Shown here: positions 56,003 through 64,000 of the stretch, in pieces | Position numbering within the stretch: position 1 is the first letter of the stretch | How the letters are laid out: every line of letters starts with the position of its first letter | Assembly (NCBI GenBank): GCA_021787615.1 | Contig: JAJYLP010000005.1 | Location: 1 to 64,000 of the forward strand | From: Pseudomonadota bacterium | GTDB taxonomy: Bacteria > Pseudomonadota > Gammaproteobacteria > Steroidobacterales > Steroidobacteraceae | Reading direction: 5' to 3' | DNA: 64,000 nt | Made by a program: the position numbers and the translations under genes | Notes under the pieces: model-generated | Told to the model about the DNA's origin: nothing | Database searches by the model: none | Seen by the model: only the letters and a program-made list of their open reading frames with translations

Positions 56003-56856
56003 AGCTGATCAACTTTCAGATCGGGCAGCGCAAGTCCTGCGGAGTACTCGATTGCGGCGGTGTCCTCGACTTGGGCGCGCGTCTCGGTGATCGGGCCGCC
56101 GATGTGCTCTCGCTGCTGCGAGCCGGCCTCATCGGCCAGGCCCGCGAATGGGCGCAATCCGCCTGCCGCGATTACAGCCCGGCGGAGTTGCGGCTGATCA
56201 ACCCCGCGGGCCGCTGCACACGCTACTTCTGCATCGGGGTCAATTACCCCGATCGCAACGAGGAGTACCAGGACGGATCGGAGCGGCCAAAGTACCCGAG
56301 CCTGTTCATGCGCTCGCACACCTCGTTCTCGGCCCCAGGGGAGCCCATTGTGCGCCCGAGGGAATCCGAGCAGCTGGACTACGAGGGTGAGATCGCACTG
56401 CTGATCGGCCGCGGCGGCCGGCGCATTGCGCAATCGGATGCCCTGGATCACGTGTTCGGCTACGCCTGCGCCAACGAGGGAACGGTGCGCGACTGGCTGC
56501 GGCACTCCAAGTTCAATGTCACGCAAGGCAAGAACTTCGATCGGTCCGGCTCGCTCGGGCCGCACATCGTGACCGCCGACGAGGTTGGGTCGGATCCGCT
56601 TCGCGTGACCACCCGGGTGAACGGGGAGATCCGTCAGGACGACACCAGCGACCGGATGATTTTCCCGATTCCCTACCTCATCGGCTATCTGTCGCGGTTC
56701 TGTACGCTGGAGTGTGGGGACGTGATCCTCACCGGGACACCAAGCGGCGCAGGGGCACGGCTTCATCCACCACGCTGGCTGGTGCCGGGGGATCGCGTCG
56801 AGATCGAGGTTTCACGCGTGGGGCTGCTCTCGAACGAGGTGATCGATGAGCTCTAA
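55999..56856 (+). CDS. fumarylacetoacetate-hydrolase-family protein, HpaG/HpaH-like
   Basis: FAH-family enzyme of 285 aa starting with GTG in a GTGA overlap with the lyase gene. Metal site: DYEGEIALLIGRGG (ExE), the HVFGYACANEGTVRDWLRH region and TLECGDVILTGTPSGAGA. In hpa operons such proteins are the OPET decarboxylase/HHDD isomerase (HpaG) or the hydratase (HpaH is a related fold); one protein may serve here. Its stop overlaps hpaR. Confidence 0.75.
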   Translation: MKLINFQIGQRKSCGVLDCGGVLDLGARLGDRAADVLSLLRAGLIGQAREWAQSACRDYSPAELRLINPAGRCTRYFCIGVNYPDRNEEYQDGSERPKYPSLFMRSHTSFSAPGEPIVRPRESEQLDYEGEIALLIGRGGRRIAQSDALDHVFGYACANEGTVRDWLRHSKFNVTQGKNFDRSGSLGPHIVTADEVGSDPLRVTTRVNGEIRQDDTSDRMIFPIPYLIGYLSRFCTLECGDVILTGTPSGAGARLHPPRWLVPGDRVEIEVSRVGLLSNEVIDEL

Positions 56857-57370
56857 ACGACCGACGCTCGCGCAACGCTCACTCCCCATGCGTCCCTTCT
56901 CCGAGTCCGTCCCCATGGCGCTGCTGCGCACTCGCGAAGCGGTCATGCGGCTGTTCCGCCCCGGACTGCGCAGCCGCGGCGTGACCGAGCAGCAATGGCG
57001 GATCCTGCGGGCACTTGCCCATCAAGGTCCCATGGAGGTGACCGAACTCGCCGAGGCGACCTTTCTCCTCGCCCCGAGCCTCTCGCGTATCCTGCCGGAC
57101 CTCGAGATGCGCCGACTCATCAGCCGCCGCCCTGTGCAAGCGGATCTGCGCCGCTCATTGGTAAGCCTCGAGGCGGAGGGCCTGCGGCTGATCGGCGAGC
57201 ATGCCCCCTACTCCGAACAGATGTATGCGCGCATCGCCAAGCGCTTCGGGACGGGCAGACTCGAGCAGCTGCTGCAGCTGCTGCATGAGTTGGAGACCTC
57301 GCTCGATGAACTCGCCGGCGAACTTGACCGCAGTCCGGCCGGGGCACGCCAGCGCAAAGGCTCGCCATGA
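56846..57370 (+). CDS. hpaR: homoprotocatechuate operon regulator, MarR family
   Basis: 174-aa MarR-type repressor. Core: VTEQQWRILRALAHQGPMEV, ELAEATFLLAPSLSRILPDL and RLISRRPVQADLRRSLVSL, which match HpaR. It lies inside the operon it is expected to control. An alternative start at 56888 would remove the 11-bp overlap with the upstream gene. Its ligand is probably a pathway intermediate such as homoprotocatechuate. Confidence 0.85.
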   Translation: MSSKRPTLAQRSLPMRPFSESVPMALLRTREAVMRLFRPGLRSRGVTEQQWRILRALAHQGPMEVTELAEATFLLAPSLSRILPDLEMRRLISRRPVQADLRRSLVSLEAEGLRLIGEHAPYSEQMYARIAKRFGTGRLEQLLQLLHELETSLDELAGELDRSPAGARQRKGSP

Positions 57371-57672
57371 GCCTGTACTACACCCAGAAGCTGCTGTATC
57401 AGCTCAACCGCGACCCCGCCGTCCGCCGGCGGTTCGATGAGGATTTCGAAAGCCTGCTGGCGGAGCATGAGTTGACCGAGGAGGAGCGCGATGCGCTGCG
57501 TAAGCCCGACATCGGCCTGCTCTATGTCATGGGCGTCAACGGCCAGATCCTCATGCACTACGCGGCGCTGCGCGGCTACGAGTGGAACGCGTATCTCGAA
57601 GCGATGCGCGAAGGCGAGCGTCGGTACGGACCGGTGAGAACGGGTCTGTACACCCGGGCGGATTCGCGCTGA
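57367..57672 (+). CDS. LigA-like small subunit of an extradiol dioxygenase
   Basis: 101-aa helical protein starting in an ATGA overlap with hpaR. KLLYQLNRDPAVRRRFDEDF and LTEEERDALRKPDIGLLYVM match the LigA superfamily, the small subunit of protocatechuate 4,5-dioxygenase. A separate LigB-like gene follows 32 bp later. This split is not the usual form of the homoprotocatechuate 2,3-dioxygenase HpaD, which is a single polypeptide. Confidence 0.75.
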   Translation: MSLYYTQKLLYQLNRDPAVRRRFDEDFESLLAEHELTEEERDALRKPDIGLLYVMGVNGQILMHYAALRGYEWNAYLEAMREGERRYGPVRTGLYTRADSR

Positions 57673-57704
57673 GCGCACGATATGATTCGCGGAGGGAATT
57701 GAAC

Positions 57705-58526
57705 ATGGCATTGGTCTTTGCGGGCGTCTGCTCTCATGCGCCGGGTATCACCGGCCGCGCTGACCGCGCCGACCCCACGGCCCGAGACCGCTTTTACGCG
57801 GCGATGGGTCGCATGCGCAAAGCCATCGAAGCCTCGCGTCCCGACGCACTGGTGGTGATTGCCGCGGAGCACTTCGCCAACTTTTTCATGAACAATATGC
57901 CCGCGATATGCGTCGGCATGGGCGAGCATTACGAGGGACCAATCGAGGACGAGAAGTGGCTCGGCATTGGGCACCATCGCATCCCGGGCAACAAGCCGCT
58001 CTCGCGTGAGCTGATCCAGGAGGTCATGAACGACATCGACCTCGCCTACGCCGAGGAGTGGAAGTTCGACCATGGCATCATGGTGCCGCTGCACTTCCTC
58101 ACCCCGCGTTACGATCTGCCCGTGATCCCGGTCAACATCAACTGCCAGGGCCCGCCGCTCATCCCATTGAAGCGCGCCTACGAATTCGGGCGTTCGCTAC
58201 GGCGGGCATGCGATGCGCGGCCGGAGCGGATCGCCGTGATCGGCACCGGCGGGATTTCCCACTGGCCGGCGACACCGGACTCCGGGCGCATCAACGAGCC
58301 GTGGGATCGGGCGTTTCTCGAGAAACTCCTGCACCACCAGCGGGATGCGCTGCTTGCCTATCGCGACCAGGACGTTTGGCGCGAGGGCGGCCAGGGGGGA
58401 TTTGAGATCCGTACCTTCATCGCGATCGCGGGAGCGACGGAAGGGTGCACCGGCGAGCTTTGGTGCTACGTGCCCATCCCAGCTTTCGCCGTCGGCTGCA
58501 CCGTGGCGGTGATGCGCCTGCACTGA
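57705..58526 (+). CDS. LigB-type class III extradiol ring-cleavage dioxygenase
   Basis: 273-aa dioxygenase, last gene of the hpa operon. Fe(II) ligands expected from the family: His in CSHAPGI (near residue 10), His in IAAEHFANFF (near residue 57) and a Glu in the C-terminal ATEGCTGELW region. GTGGISHWP is also typical. It should open homoprotocatechuate to the muconate semialdehyde used by HpaE. Homology to both protocatechuate 4,5-dioxygenase LigB and E. coli-type HpaD is plausible; with LigA next to it, the former is favoured. The last 110 bp overlap an antisense frame. Confidence 0.82.
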   Translation: MALVFAGVCSHAPGITGRADRADPTARDRFYAAMGRMRKAIEASRPDALVVIAAEHFANFFMNNMPAICVGMGEHYEGPIEDEKWLGIGHHRIPGNKPLSRELIQEVMNDIDLAYAEEWKFDHGIMVPLHFLTPRYDLPVIPVNINCQGPPLIPLKRAYEFGRSLRRACDARPERIAVIGTGGISHWPATPDSGRINEPWDRAFLEKLLHHQRDALLAYRDQDVWREGGQGGFEIRTFIAIAGATEGCTGELWCYVPIPAFAVGCTVAVMRLH

Positions 58527-58986
58527 GCCGACGCGAAGCCCCGATCGCGTTCCCATCCAGAGCGCCGAACAGCATCGCGGTGTCGTGCATGCCGCCCTCG
58601 CCGCCGCCTGCCTGGGCGTGTTCGCGCAACATCCGCAGGAAGGTCGCTCCCTCGCCGGCTTCCCGCAGCCGCAGCCCGCGCAGATCGACCTGCCGGTTCA
58701 ATTTCCGGCTGATCGAGTTCAAAGCCTGCTCCACCAGTCTGTTTGTCCAGTTCTGGCGGGACGGGGAGCCGCTCGCGGCGCGCGCGACTTTGCTGTCGCA
58801 GCGTGCGATCTCCCGGGCGACGGCCTCGCCGTCGACCCGCTGCTCCTCCAAGCCTCTGAGTGCGCTCCACCCAGCCTCCGAGACCACGCTGATGCGTCGT
58901 GTCGGATTCATGTATCGCATCGGCACGACGGTGCCGCATTCCAGGTCGAGCGCGGGAACCTCATGCGCGCGGGTCTCGGTCGGCAT
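58417..58986 (-). CDS. unidentified, probably 3'-truncated gene
   Basis: Open frame of 189 aa from ATG 58986 with strong GC-ending codon use and coherent protein sequence (PALDLECGTVVPMRYMNP, RRISVVSEAGWSALRGLEEQ, NRLVEQALNSISRKLNRQV). I do not recognise a family. The last 35 or so residues are only the antisense of the ligB-like gene, which suggests the original 3' end is lost at about 58527. It could be a fragment displaced by the arrival of the hpa operon. Confidence 0.4.
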   Translation of the reverse strand: MPTETRAHEVPALDLECGTVVPMRYMNPTRRISVVSEAGWSALRGLEEQRVDGEAVAREIARCDSKVARAASGSPSRQNWTNRLVEQALNSISRKLNRQVDLRGLRLREAGEGATFLRMLREHAQAGGGEGGMHDTAMLFGALDGNAIGASRRLSAGASPPRCSRRRKLGWARSTKARRCTLPSLPRSR

Positions 58987-59054
58987 CGCGCCTCGGCCCG
59001 CATCTCGATGCCCGTGAATGGAGGTTACGCCGGGCAATCGGTCTGGCGACGCTC

Positions 59055-60089
59055 TCACGCGCTTTTCGGGACACGAGCGAGCGCGCGCTTGCCGGGCGGC
59101 CGGAGGATTTCGCGGTAGTAGCACATGAAGCCGCTGCGGCACAGATCAGGTCTCTTGCGCAGTCCCTCGGCGAAGGCAGCCACCTGCGGCTCGCCTCCGC
59201 CCCGGTCAAGGACTGCCCGGACCATCTCGACGCTCTTCAGCCGCCGCTCGAGCGGGCTCTCGCGCCCCGCGACCTTGACTGCACAGATGCCCGCGGCTGC
59301 GAGCCGCGGGATCGCGCACAACCCGCAAGGCCCGTACGGCAGCCCCTCGGGCGTAACGGTAAAGCCGCAGGAGAACGTGTGCCAAAGCCATTTGGCCCAC
59401 GCCTCATCGTTGGCTCGAAGCCTTTCCGCCTCCGTTCCAGAGAGCGCCCTGCCGTCACCGCGACGGTATTCGTACTGAAACCGGTCGAGACAGATCGGGC
59501 CCCCAAGCGGCCCCGGTAGGTGCAACGTATGGCACGAGCCTTCCTCGAACACGCAGCCGTCGTTGAGGACAAAGGATTCGACCTCCAGCGCCGGCAGCTC
59601 CGCGCACATTTTTCGCATCTCCGCCAGAGTGACGTGGCGCGGCAGGATTAGCCGCGAGATGCCAAGATCGACGGCCAGTGCGGCAGTTTCGACGTTGTGG
59701 CACGAGGCCACTGAGCTCAGGTGTATGCGCAGCGGCAAGCGACGCTCGGCAAGCGTCGCGAGCAGACCGAAATCGCCGATGATCAGCGCGTCGGCACCCG
59801 CCTCTGCAATCCCCTCGAGCGTGCCGAGCAGATCGTTCCACCGGTCCCGCGGGTAGCTTTGCGCATTACAGGCGACCGCGACGGACTTGCCGAGCGCGTG
59901 AGCGTTCGCGACGGTCAGCGCGAGTTCCCCGAAAGTGTGCAGGTTGCCGCTCATTCTGCGATTGAGCGTCGAGCGCCCGAAACGCATCTGCCATTGGGGC
60001 GGCACCAGGCCGCAATAGAATTCATCCGCCCCGGCGCCGGCGAGGACCGGTACGTCCTCAGGCGCGCAGATCGGCGCTACGAGCTTCAT
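59055..60089 (-). CDS. U32-family protein, UbiU-like
   Basis: 344-aa U32 (peptidase-like) protein. LAGAGADEFYCGL and ILPRHVTLAEMRKM are family hallmarks and AVKVAGRESPLE lies near the C-terminus. Cys179, Cys186, Cys200 and Cys241 have spacing (7, 14, 41) close to the [4Fe-4S] ligands of E. coli UbiU (Cys169, 176, 193, 232); extra Cys255/258 are present. UbiU works with UbiV in oxygen-independent hydroxylation using prephenate. Here the pair ends a quinohemoprotein amine dehydrogenase maturation operon, not a quinone cluster. Overlaps the preceding gene by 32 bp. Confidence 0.72.
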   Translation of the reverse strand: MKLVAPICAPEDVPVLAGAGADEFYCGLVPPQWQMRFGRSTLNRRMSGNLHTFGELALTVANAHALGKSVAVACNAQSYPRDRWNDLLGTLEGIAEAGADALIIGDFGLLATLAERRLPLRIHLSSVASCHNVETAALAVDLGISRLILPRHVTLAEMRKMCAELPALEVESFVLNDGCVFEEGSCHTLHLPGPLGGPICLDRFQYEYRRGDGRALSGTEAERLRANDEAWAKWLWHTFSCGFTVTPEGLPYGPCGLCAIPRLAAAGICAVKVAGRESPLERRLKSVEMVRAVLDRGGGEPQVAAFAEGLRKRPDLCRSGFMCYYREILRPPGKRALARVPKSA

Positions 60090-60993
60090 GCCAGTCTCCC
60101 GATACGACCAGGCGATCGACCGATCCCGCGGTGATGGCGCCGCAGAGAGCCGCCGCCATTTCTGCGGTATGACGATAGAACAGAGTGTTGCCGCGCTGGA
60201 AAATCCCCGTCTGCGCGCTGCTGCGCCCGCCTGTTGCAGCCACGACGGTGCCGTATGTCAGGCATTCCCGGGCGCAGACGTGGCCGCTCTCGAATTTGCG
60301 CGCCATAGGTCGGCGCAGATTGCCGATGCGGCAGATGCGGCCTGTCGTCGCGAATCCAAAAGGTACGTGCACGGACAATTTCCCCCGTGACACGCGCATA
60401 TCATTGCTGGAAGCAAACGGCGGCACATCCATCTCGACGCGACCGACGCCGAGACGCGCCACCAGCTTCTCGAACCCCGGCGTCATGAATCCGTGCCCCC
60501 CCAGCTCAAGGTAGGCAGCCGACGGCGCGCGCGGCTCCTTCAGCATCCTGCACAGGAGCCGGCCGGCAGTCGATTTCAGGTGAGGGAAACGCCGGCTGAG
60601 ACGTCGCACCAGACCCCAGTCATTCAACGCGACTTCGGTGCCTTCCGGCAGCAATGCCAACAGCGCATCCGCTCGCTCGATGCCATCGTCGGTGAGGACC
60701 GGAAGCGCGAGTCCGAACGCGAATCCGCCCGAGGTCACCGTCCCGAGCGCCTCACTCACCGCCTCGACCGAAGGCAGCAGCCGCTGACAGAACTCGTTGC
60801 CGAAATGGACGCGTGAGAGGCGCCCGACCGGCATTGAAACCATTTCCGGCGCTTCCAGCCCGAGGAACTTCAGCCAATCAGTCCCCGCGGCCTCCGATGG
60901 ACGGCTGACGAAGCGCATCAGCGATTCAAGCTCGGTGAAGGACACCGCGGCCTCGGCCGATCTCAGCGGCACCGATGTGGCAGGCCGTATCAT
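60058..60993 (-). CDS. U32-family protein, UbiV-like
   Basis: 311-aa U32-like partner from ATG 60993, which overlaps the protease stop (ATGA); a start 16 codons upstream is less likely. Cys69 (HFGNEFC), Cys221, Cys240 and Cys244 (CAREC, CxxxC) mirror the four cluster ligands of UbiV (Cys39, 180, 193, 197), though the family resemblance is otherwise modest. VEMDVPPFA and LSVHVPFGFATTGR sit where UbiV has its LPLAYSARC-type segment. It is coupled to qhpE upstream and to the UbiU-like gene downstream. See findings for the proposed role. Confidence 0.68.
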   Translation of the reverse strand: MIRPATSVPLRSAEAAVSFTELESLMRFVSRPSEAAGTDWLKFLGLEAPEMVSMPVGRLSRVHFGNEFCQRLLPSVEAVSEALGTVTSGGFAFGLALPVLTDDGIERADALLALLPEGTEVALNDWGLVRRLSRRFPHLKSTAGRLLCRMLKEPRAPSAAYLELGGHGFMTPGFEKLVARLGVGRVEMDVPPFASSNDMRVSRGKLSVHVPFGFATTGRICRIGNLRRPMARKFESGHVCARECLTYGTVVAATGGRSSAQTGIFQRGNTLFYRHTAEMAAALCGAITAGSVDRLVVSGDWHEARSADLRA

Positions 60994-61733
60994 CGAGCGG
61001 GTGACGAATCGACCGGTTCCGGGCCTTCGAGTCGTGCGCACCGGTGCGACGGTGGTCGATGGTGGCGTTCGGGTCCGTGAAACGAAGCGAGGCGGATCAG
61101 CGTCTCACGGGTCGTTGCGGCCGCAAGACCCGCAGCGACCCCGCTCACGATGAACCGTGAAAGATACGCTGCGCCGATGCTCGCACCGCGAGACACTCTC
61201 GCCGGGCTCGATTCATACCGCGGGCAGGCGCCAAAATCTGCCGAGGGCGTGGCCAAGTGCGAAATCTCCTCTCCGCTGCAGCGCGCATCACCCGTCGCCC
61301 GGATCACCCCGGGGTAGAACGCCGGGTAGGTTGCCCTCCCACGAGCCGGCGTAGCGGCGACGATCAATACGCCTGAGGCCACGGCCCGCTCGACAGCGCT
61401 TCGCAGTACACTGCGATCCTGAAGCAGACCCACGCTGAAGTGCAGCAGCTGTGTTCGTTCGGCCAGCGCCCAATCGATCGCGGCGGCAAGCACGGCCGCC
61501 GTACAGCGGCCACGCTCGTTGAGCACCTGCGCGAGAAGAAGCTGCGGTGGTCGCGCGGCGGCAGCGATGATCCCTGCCACCACGGTCCCATGGCCGACAA
61601 GGTCAGCGACCGGCTCCCTCTCGATGACCCGATCAATCTCGTGCACGAACCGCCGGATCCCACTTACCGCCGGTGACGGCAGCGGTGCAATCCCGCTGTC
61701 GAGAACCGCCACCCGCCACACTGGATCAGGCAT
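60990..61733 (-). CDS. qhpE: subtilisin-like maturation protease (QhpE)
   Basis: Subtilase (S8) family protein, 247 aa. Asp12 (AVLDSGIA), His48 (VGHGTVVAGI) and Ser185 (SRGASIGAA; GAS instead of GTS) form the expected triad. The usual oxyanion Asn in AAGN is replaced (AATPARG). QhpE cleaves the leader of the gamma subunit during assembly of quinohemoprotein amine dehydrogenase. It overlaps the ABC transporter stop by 8 bp. The short length and absence of a signal peptide fit a cytoplasmic maturation enzyme. Confidence 0.75.
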   Translation of the reverse strand: MPDPVWRVAVLDSGIAPLPSPAVSGIRRFVHEIDRVIEREPVADLVGHGTVVAGIIAAAARPPQLLLAQVLNERGRCTAAVLAAAIDWALAERTQLLHFSVGLLQDRSVLRSAVERAVASGVLIVAATPARGRATYPAFYPGVIRATGDARCSGEEISHLATPSADFGACPRYESSPARVSRGASIGAAYLSRFIVSGVAAGLAAATTRETLIRLASFHGPERHHRPPSHRCARLEGPEPVDSSPAR

Positions 61734-63408
61734 ACGCGCGTCCGCCCCGGCACTCGTGCACCGACCCGTCCCGCAGCTCCAGTATCCGGTCGGCCCGCGG
61801 CACGGAATTCGGCGTGTGCGTGATCACGATACGAGTGCGCTGCTCGAAATGTCGATCGATCAGCTCGTGCATGAAGCCAACCGAGGCCGCATCGAGATTG
61901 CTGGTGGCCTCATCGAGAACCAGCGCAAACGGCGAGCCCAGGAGTGCCCGGGCAACAGCGATGCGCTGCCGCTGCCCCGTGGACAGGCCCATGCCGCGCA
62001 GACCGAGCTCGGTGGCGTACCCATCCGGCAGCGCGAACACGAAGGACTCCACCCCCGTGCGCCCGGCCACTTCCTTCACCTGATCCGCCGGCGCATCGAA
62101 ATTTCCATAGCGCAGATTGTCCAGGATGCTGCCGCGAAACAGCACCGGCTCGGTTTCCAGAACCGGGATGCGGCGCCGGAGCGAATGCAGCTCATAGTCC
62201 GACAAATCGACGCCGTCGAGCAGAATGGCGCCCGCGGTCGGTTCGGCGAACCCACGCAACAATTCCACCAAAGTCGACTTGCCGACGCCCGACTCGCCGA
62301 ATAGCACCACCTTCGAGCCGGGAGCAACTTCCAGCGTAAGACGCTCGAACAGCATCTGCCCGGCATCCGGGTAGCGGAAGCTCACGTCCTGAAAGCGGAT
62401 CGGAGCCGAACGGGCCTCCAGGACCCGCGAACCCCCGCCCCGAGGTCGCATCGGCTCGGCGTCCCGCAGCTCCTGCACACGCTTCAAGCTCACCTCGGCG
62501 CGCTGATATGCGGTGTAAAGACCCATCAGCGACGTTGCCGAGCCGGTGCCGCGCGCCAGGTAGGCCGTAAAAGCCACCAGGGTGCCCACGGTGAGCGAGC
62601 CGTGGATCACCTGCCAGCCGCCCAAGATGAACACGACCGCGGTCGTCAAATGCGACAACACTCCCGAGAGCGCCCCGATCGTGTAGCCGACGAGCTGCTG
62701 GCGGACGAGGCGGTGCAGCAGACCCCTGTTCAGGCTGCCGAGGCGATCGCGCTCCCAGCGCTCCGCGCCCGCGCTCTGCACCGCTTTCGCGGCGCCGAGC
62801 GTCTCGAACAGGAAGTGCGTAATGACACCGCGCGATTCCCTGACCTCGCGCGTGCTGTCGGAAACGTGTCGCCGCGCCCGATGCCGCAAGAGCAGATGCA
62901 ACGGCAGAATGCACGCGGCGGCCACCGTCAGTCGGACGCTCATTAGGGTCATGATGACGGCGGAAAAGACGAGCAGCAGCACCCCGTTGACGACCGCCAG
63001 CACCGCGTCGGTGCTGAAGCGCTGGATCTCGGCGACATCGCCGTCCAGACGCGTGACGATGTCTCCGACCGGACGGACTCTGAAGAAGCGGGGCGGAAGA
63101 GTCAGGATGTGCGCGTAGACGTCCTCACGGATGGCAAACAGGATCTTGCCCGAAAGCCGCACGTACAGCAGCCGGTTCAGCGCCCCGAGCGCGAATCCGC
63201 AACTCGCCAGCACGACGATGGCGGCGCACAGTTCAACGAGAGCATCGAAGTGCTTCCCGATGAGCCCGTCATCGATGATGAGCTTCGACAGATACGGCTG
63301 CGCGGCGGCCAGCACCGAGGTCCCTGCCGCGAGCGCCATGACGGCGAGGAGCGCGCCCCGATGGCGCCGGATGTATGGCCTCAGCCAAGCGAGTTTCCCC
63401 TGCCCCAT
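61726..63408 (-). CDS. qhpF: ABC exporter, permease-ATPase fusion (QhpF)
   Basis: 560-aa half-transporter with six transmembrane segments (residues about 15-300) and a C-terminal ATPase. Walker A FGESGVGKSTLVELL, Q-loop region VLETEPVLFRG, signature LSTGQRQRIAVARALL, Walker B ALVLDEATSNLD. In qhp operons the exporter moves the processed gamma subunit of the amine dehydrogenase to the periplasm. It starts 16 bp after qhpB. Confidence 0.8.
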   Translation of the reverse strand: MGQGKLAWLRPYIRRHRGALLAVMALAAGTSVLAAAQPYLSKLIIDDGLIGKHFDALVELCAAIVVLASCGFALGALNRLLYVRLSGKILFAIREDVYAHILTLPPRFFRVRPVGDIVTRLDGDVAEIQRFSTDAVLAVVNGVLLLVFSAVIMTLMSVRLTVAAACILPLHLLLRHRARRHVSDSTREVRESRGVITHFLFETLGAAKAVQSAGAERWERDRLGSLNRGLLHRLVRQQLVGYTIGALSGVLSHLTTAVVFILGGWQVIHGSLTVGTLVAFTAYLARGTGSATSLMGLYTAYQRAEVSLKRVQELRDAEPMRPRGGGSRVLEARSAPIRFQDVSFRYPDAGQMLFERLTLEVAPGSKVVLFGESGVGKSTLVELLRGFAEPTAGAILLDGVDLSDYELHSLRRRIPVLETEPVLFRGSILDNLRYGNFDAPADQVKEVAGRTGVESFVFALPDGYATELGLRGMGLSTGQRQRIAVARALLGSPFALVLDEATSNLDAASVGFMHELIDRHFEQRTRIVITHTPNSVPRADRILELRDGSVHECRGGRAYA

Positions 63409-63424
63409 GCGGTGCTTGGGCGAT

Positions 63425-64000
63425 TCAGGGTCGATGAATCATTCGCAGTGTCGCCACCGACTGGTCGCCGCATCCCGGCAAATGGATATCACCCTTGCGT
63501 TGCAGCGTCCGGGCGTCGTATATCGCAATGTCGCACATGGCGCCACCGACGTACACCTCCTTGCCGTTCGAGGAAATGTTGACGGAATAGTACGTATGCG
63601 GCAGATCTATCTGTCCGGCCACATCCCAATGGCGCGTGTCAATCTTAGTGAGCGCCGTATACGCACCAAACACCCAGTGCTTGTCGGGGCTGAGCACAGT
63701 CGAGAAGATAGGGGCAGAAGTTCTTTCGAAGTCGTGGTATTGCAGCTGACCCGTGCGCAGATTAAGCATCATCAGCGAAGTTTCCGGGACACCACCCCGC
63801 GGCGTTCCCGGTCCGGTCAGCATCGAATACAGCGGGCTGGTAAAGGTTCCCGTAGGCTCCGTGACTGGCCAGAAAGCCAGCATGTCCGGACTCGAGTGGT
63901 TCGGGCGGTGCCAATCGAGAATGCCGCGCTTCTGCATGAGCCGACCGGTCCGCAGGCTGAATTCGTAGAGATTGAAGCCCAGCGCATAGAAGCTGCGTCC
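63425..64000 (-). CDS. qhpB: quinohemoprotein amine dehydrogenase beta subunit, 5' part outside the window
   Basis: C-terminal part (191 residues) of a seven-bladed beta-propeller protein; the frame is open to the window edge. The repeats TVLSPDKHWVFGAYTALTKI, DVAGQIDLPHTYYSVNISS and EVYVGGAMCDIAIYDARTLQ are typical of YVTN-type propellers, and the ending (LPGCGDQSVATLRM) is like that of the beta subunit of this enzyme. The periplasmic enzyme oxidises primary amines and uses a CTQ cofactor in the gamma subunit. The genes for alpha, gamma and the radical SAM protein should lie beyond the edge. Confidence 0.75.
   Translation of the reverse strand, partial: GRSFYALGFNLYEFSLRTGRLMQKRGILDWHRPNHSSPDMLAFWPVTEPTGTFTSPLYSMLTGPGTPRGGVPETSLMMLNLRTGQLQYHDFERTSAPIFSTVLSPDKHWVFGAYTALTKIDTRHWDVAGQIDLPHTYYSVNISSNGKEVYVGGAMCDIAIYDARTLQRKGDIHLPGCGDQSVATLRMIHRP

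Noticed and set aside
59055..60993. U32 pair as ordinary ubiquinone-biosynthesis ubiU-ubiV
   Set aside because: Not excluded by sequence, but there is no UbiT-like gene beside them and they are translationally coupled to qhpE, so the amine dehydrogenase context was preferred.

Overview
The window looks like chromosome from a GC-rich, respiring and facultatively anaerobic proteobacterium that specialises in aromatic compounds. A denitrifying beta- or gammaproteobacterium is my guess: Thauera/Azoarcus-type anaerobic benzoyl-CoA genes sit beside an oxygen-dependent homoprotocatechuate pathway and a TonB-dependent receptor. The taxon is an inference; the window contains no rRNA or tRNA.

Layout. 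(1) 1-25.2 kb is a loosely organised accessory region: an MFS transporter, two SDR genes (one without its N-terminus), a phytoene-desaturase-like FAD enzyme, LysR next to a TPP enzyme, an IS1634-like transposase remnant, an APC permease, a TonB-dependent receptor, a class III aminotransferase with an amidohydrolase, two AraC and one TetR regulator, an aldehyde dehydrogenase and a phenylacetate-CoA-ligase-like gene. It has many scars: a decayed aldehyde dehydrogenase joined to a TonB-receptor scrap, a stranded IS end, and a possible group II intron remnant.

(2) 25.6-49.4 kb is a coherent island for anaerobic phenylacetyl-CoA and benzoyl-CoA catabolism. It holds padEFGHI (phenylglyoxylate dehydrogenase), padB and padCD (phenylacetyl-CoA:acceptor oxidoreductase), a hotdog thioesterase, oah-dch-bcrCBAD-fdx (class I benzoyl-CoA reductase and the next ring-modifying steps), had, a 3-hydroxyacyl-CoA-dehydrogenase-like SDR, korAB (2-oxoglutarate:ferredoxin oxidoreductase, the likely electron source) and a glutaryl-CoA dehydrogenase. 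A BadL-like acetyltransferase and a BadM-like Rrf2 regulator lie inside. Each promoter region of the island carries a copy of one palindrome (consensus GTATTATAATAC), which I read as a single regulon.

(3) 49.5-58.5 kb holds a hemerythrin-like protein, an IclR regulator and an aerobic 4-hydroxyphenylacetate/homoprotocatechuate operon (hpaB, hpaC, hpaF, hpaE, a DHDPS-family lyase, an FAH-family protein, hpaR and a LigA/LigB-type ring-cleavage dioxygenase). The dioxygenase and aldolase are of unusual types for an hpa operon.

(4) 59-64 kb, on the minus strand, is the end of a quinohemoprotein amine dehydrogenase (qhp) cluster: qhpB (cut by the window edge), an ABC exporter (qhpF), a subtilisin-like protease (qhpE), and then two U32-family proteins with UbiU/UbiV-like cysteine patterns. 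UbiU/UbiV are oxygen-independent hydroxylation factors, and making the CTQ cofactor of this enzyme needs tryptophan hydroxylation. This pair is therefore the best candidate in the window for an undescribed system: an anaerobic route to a protein-derived quinone.
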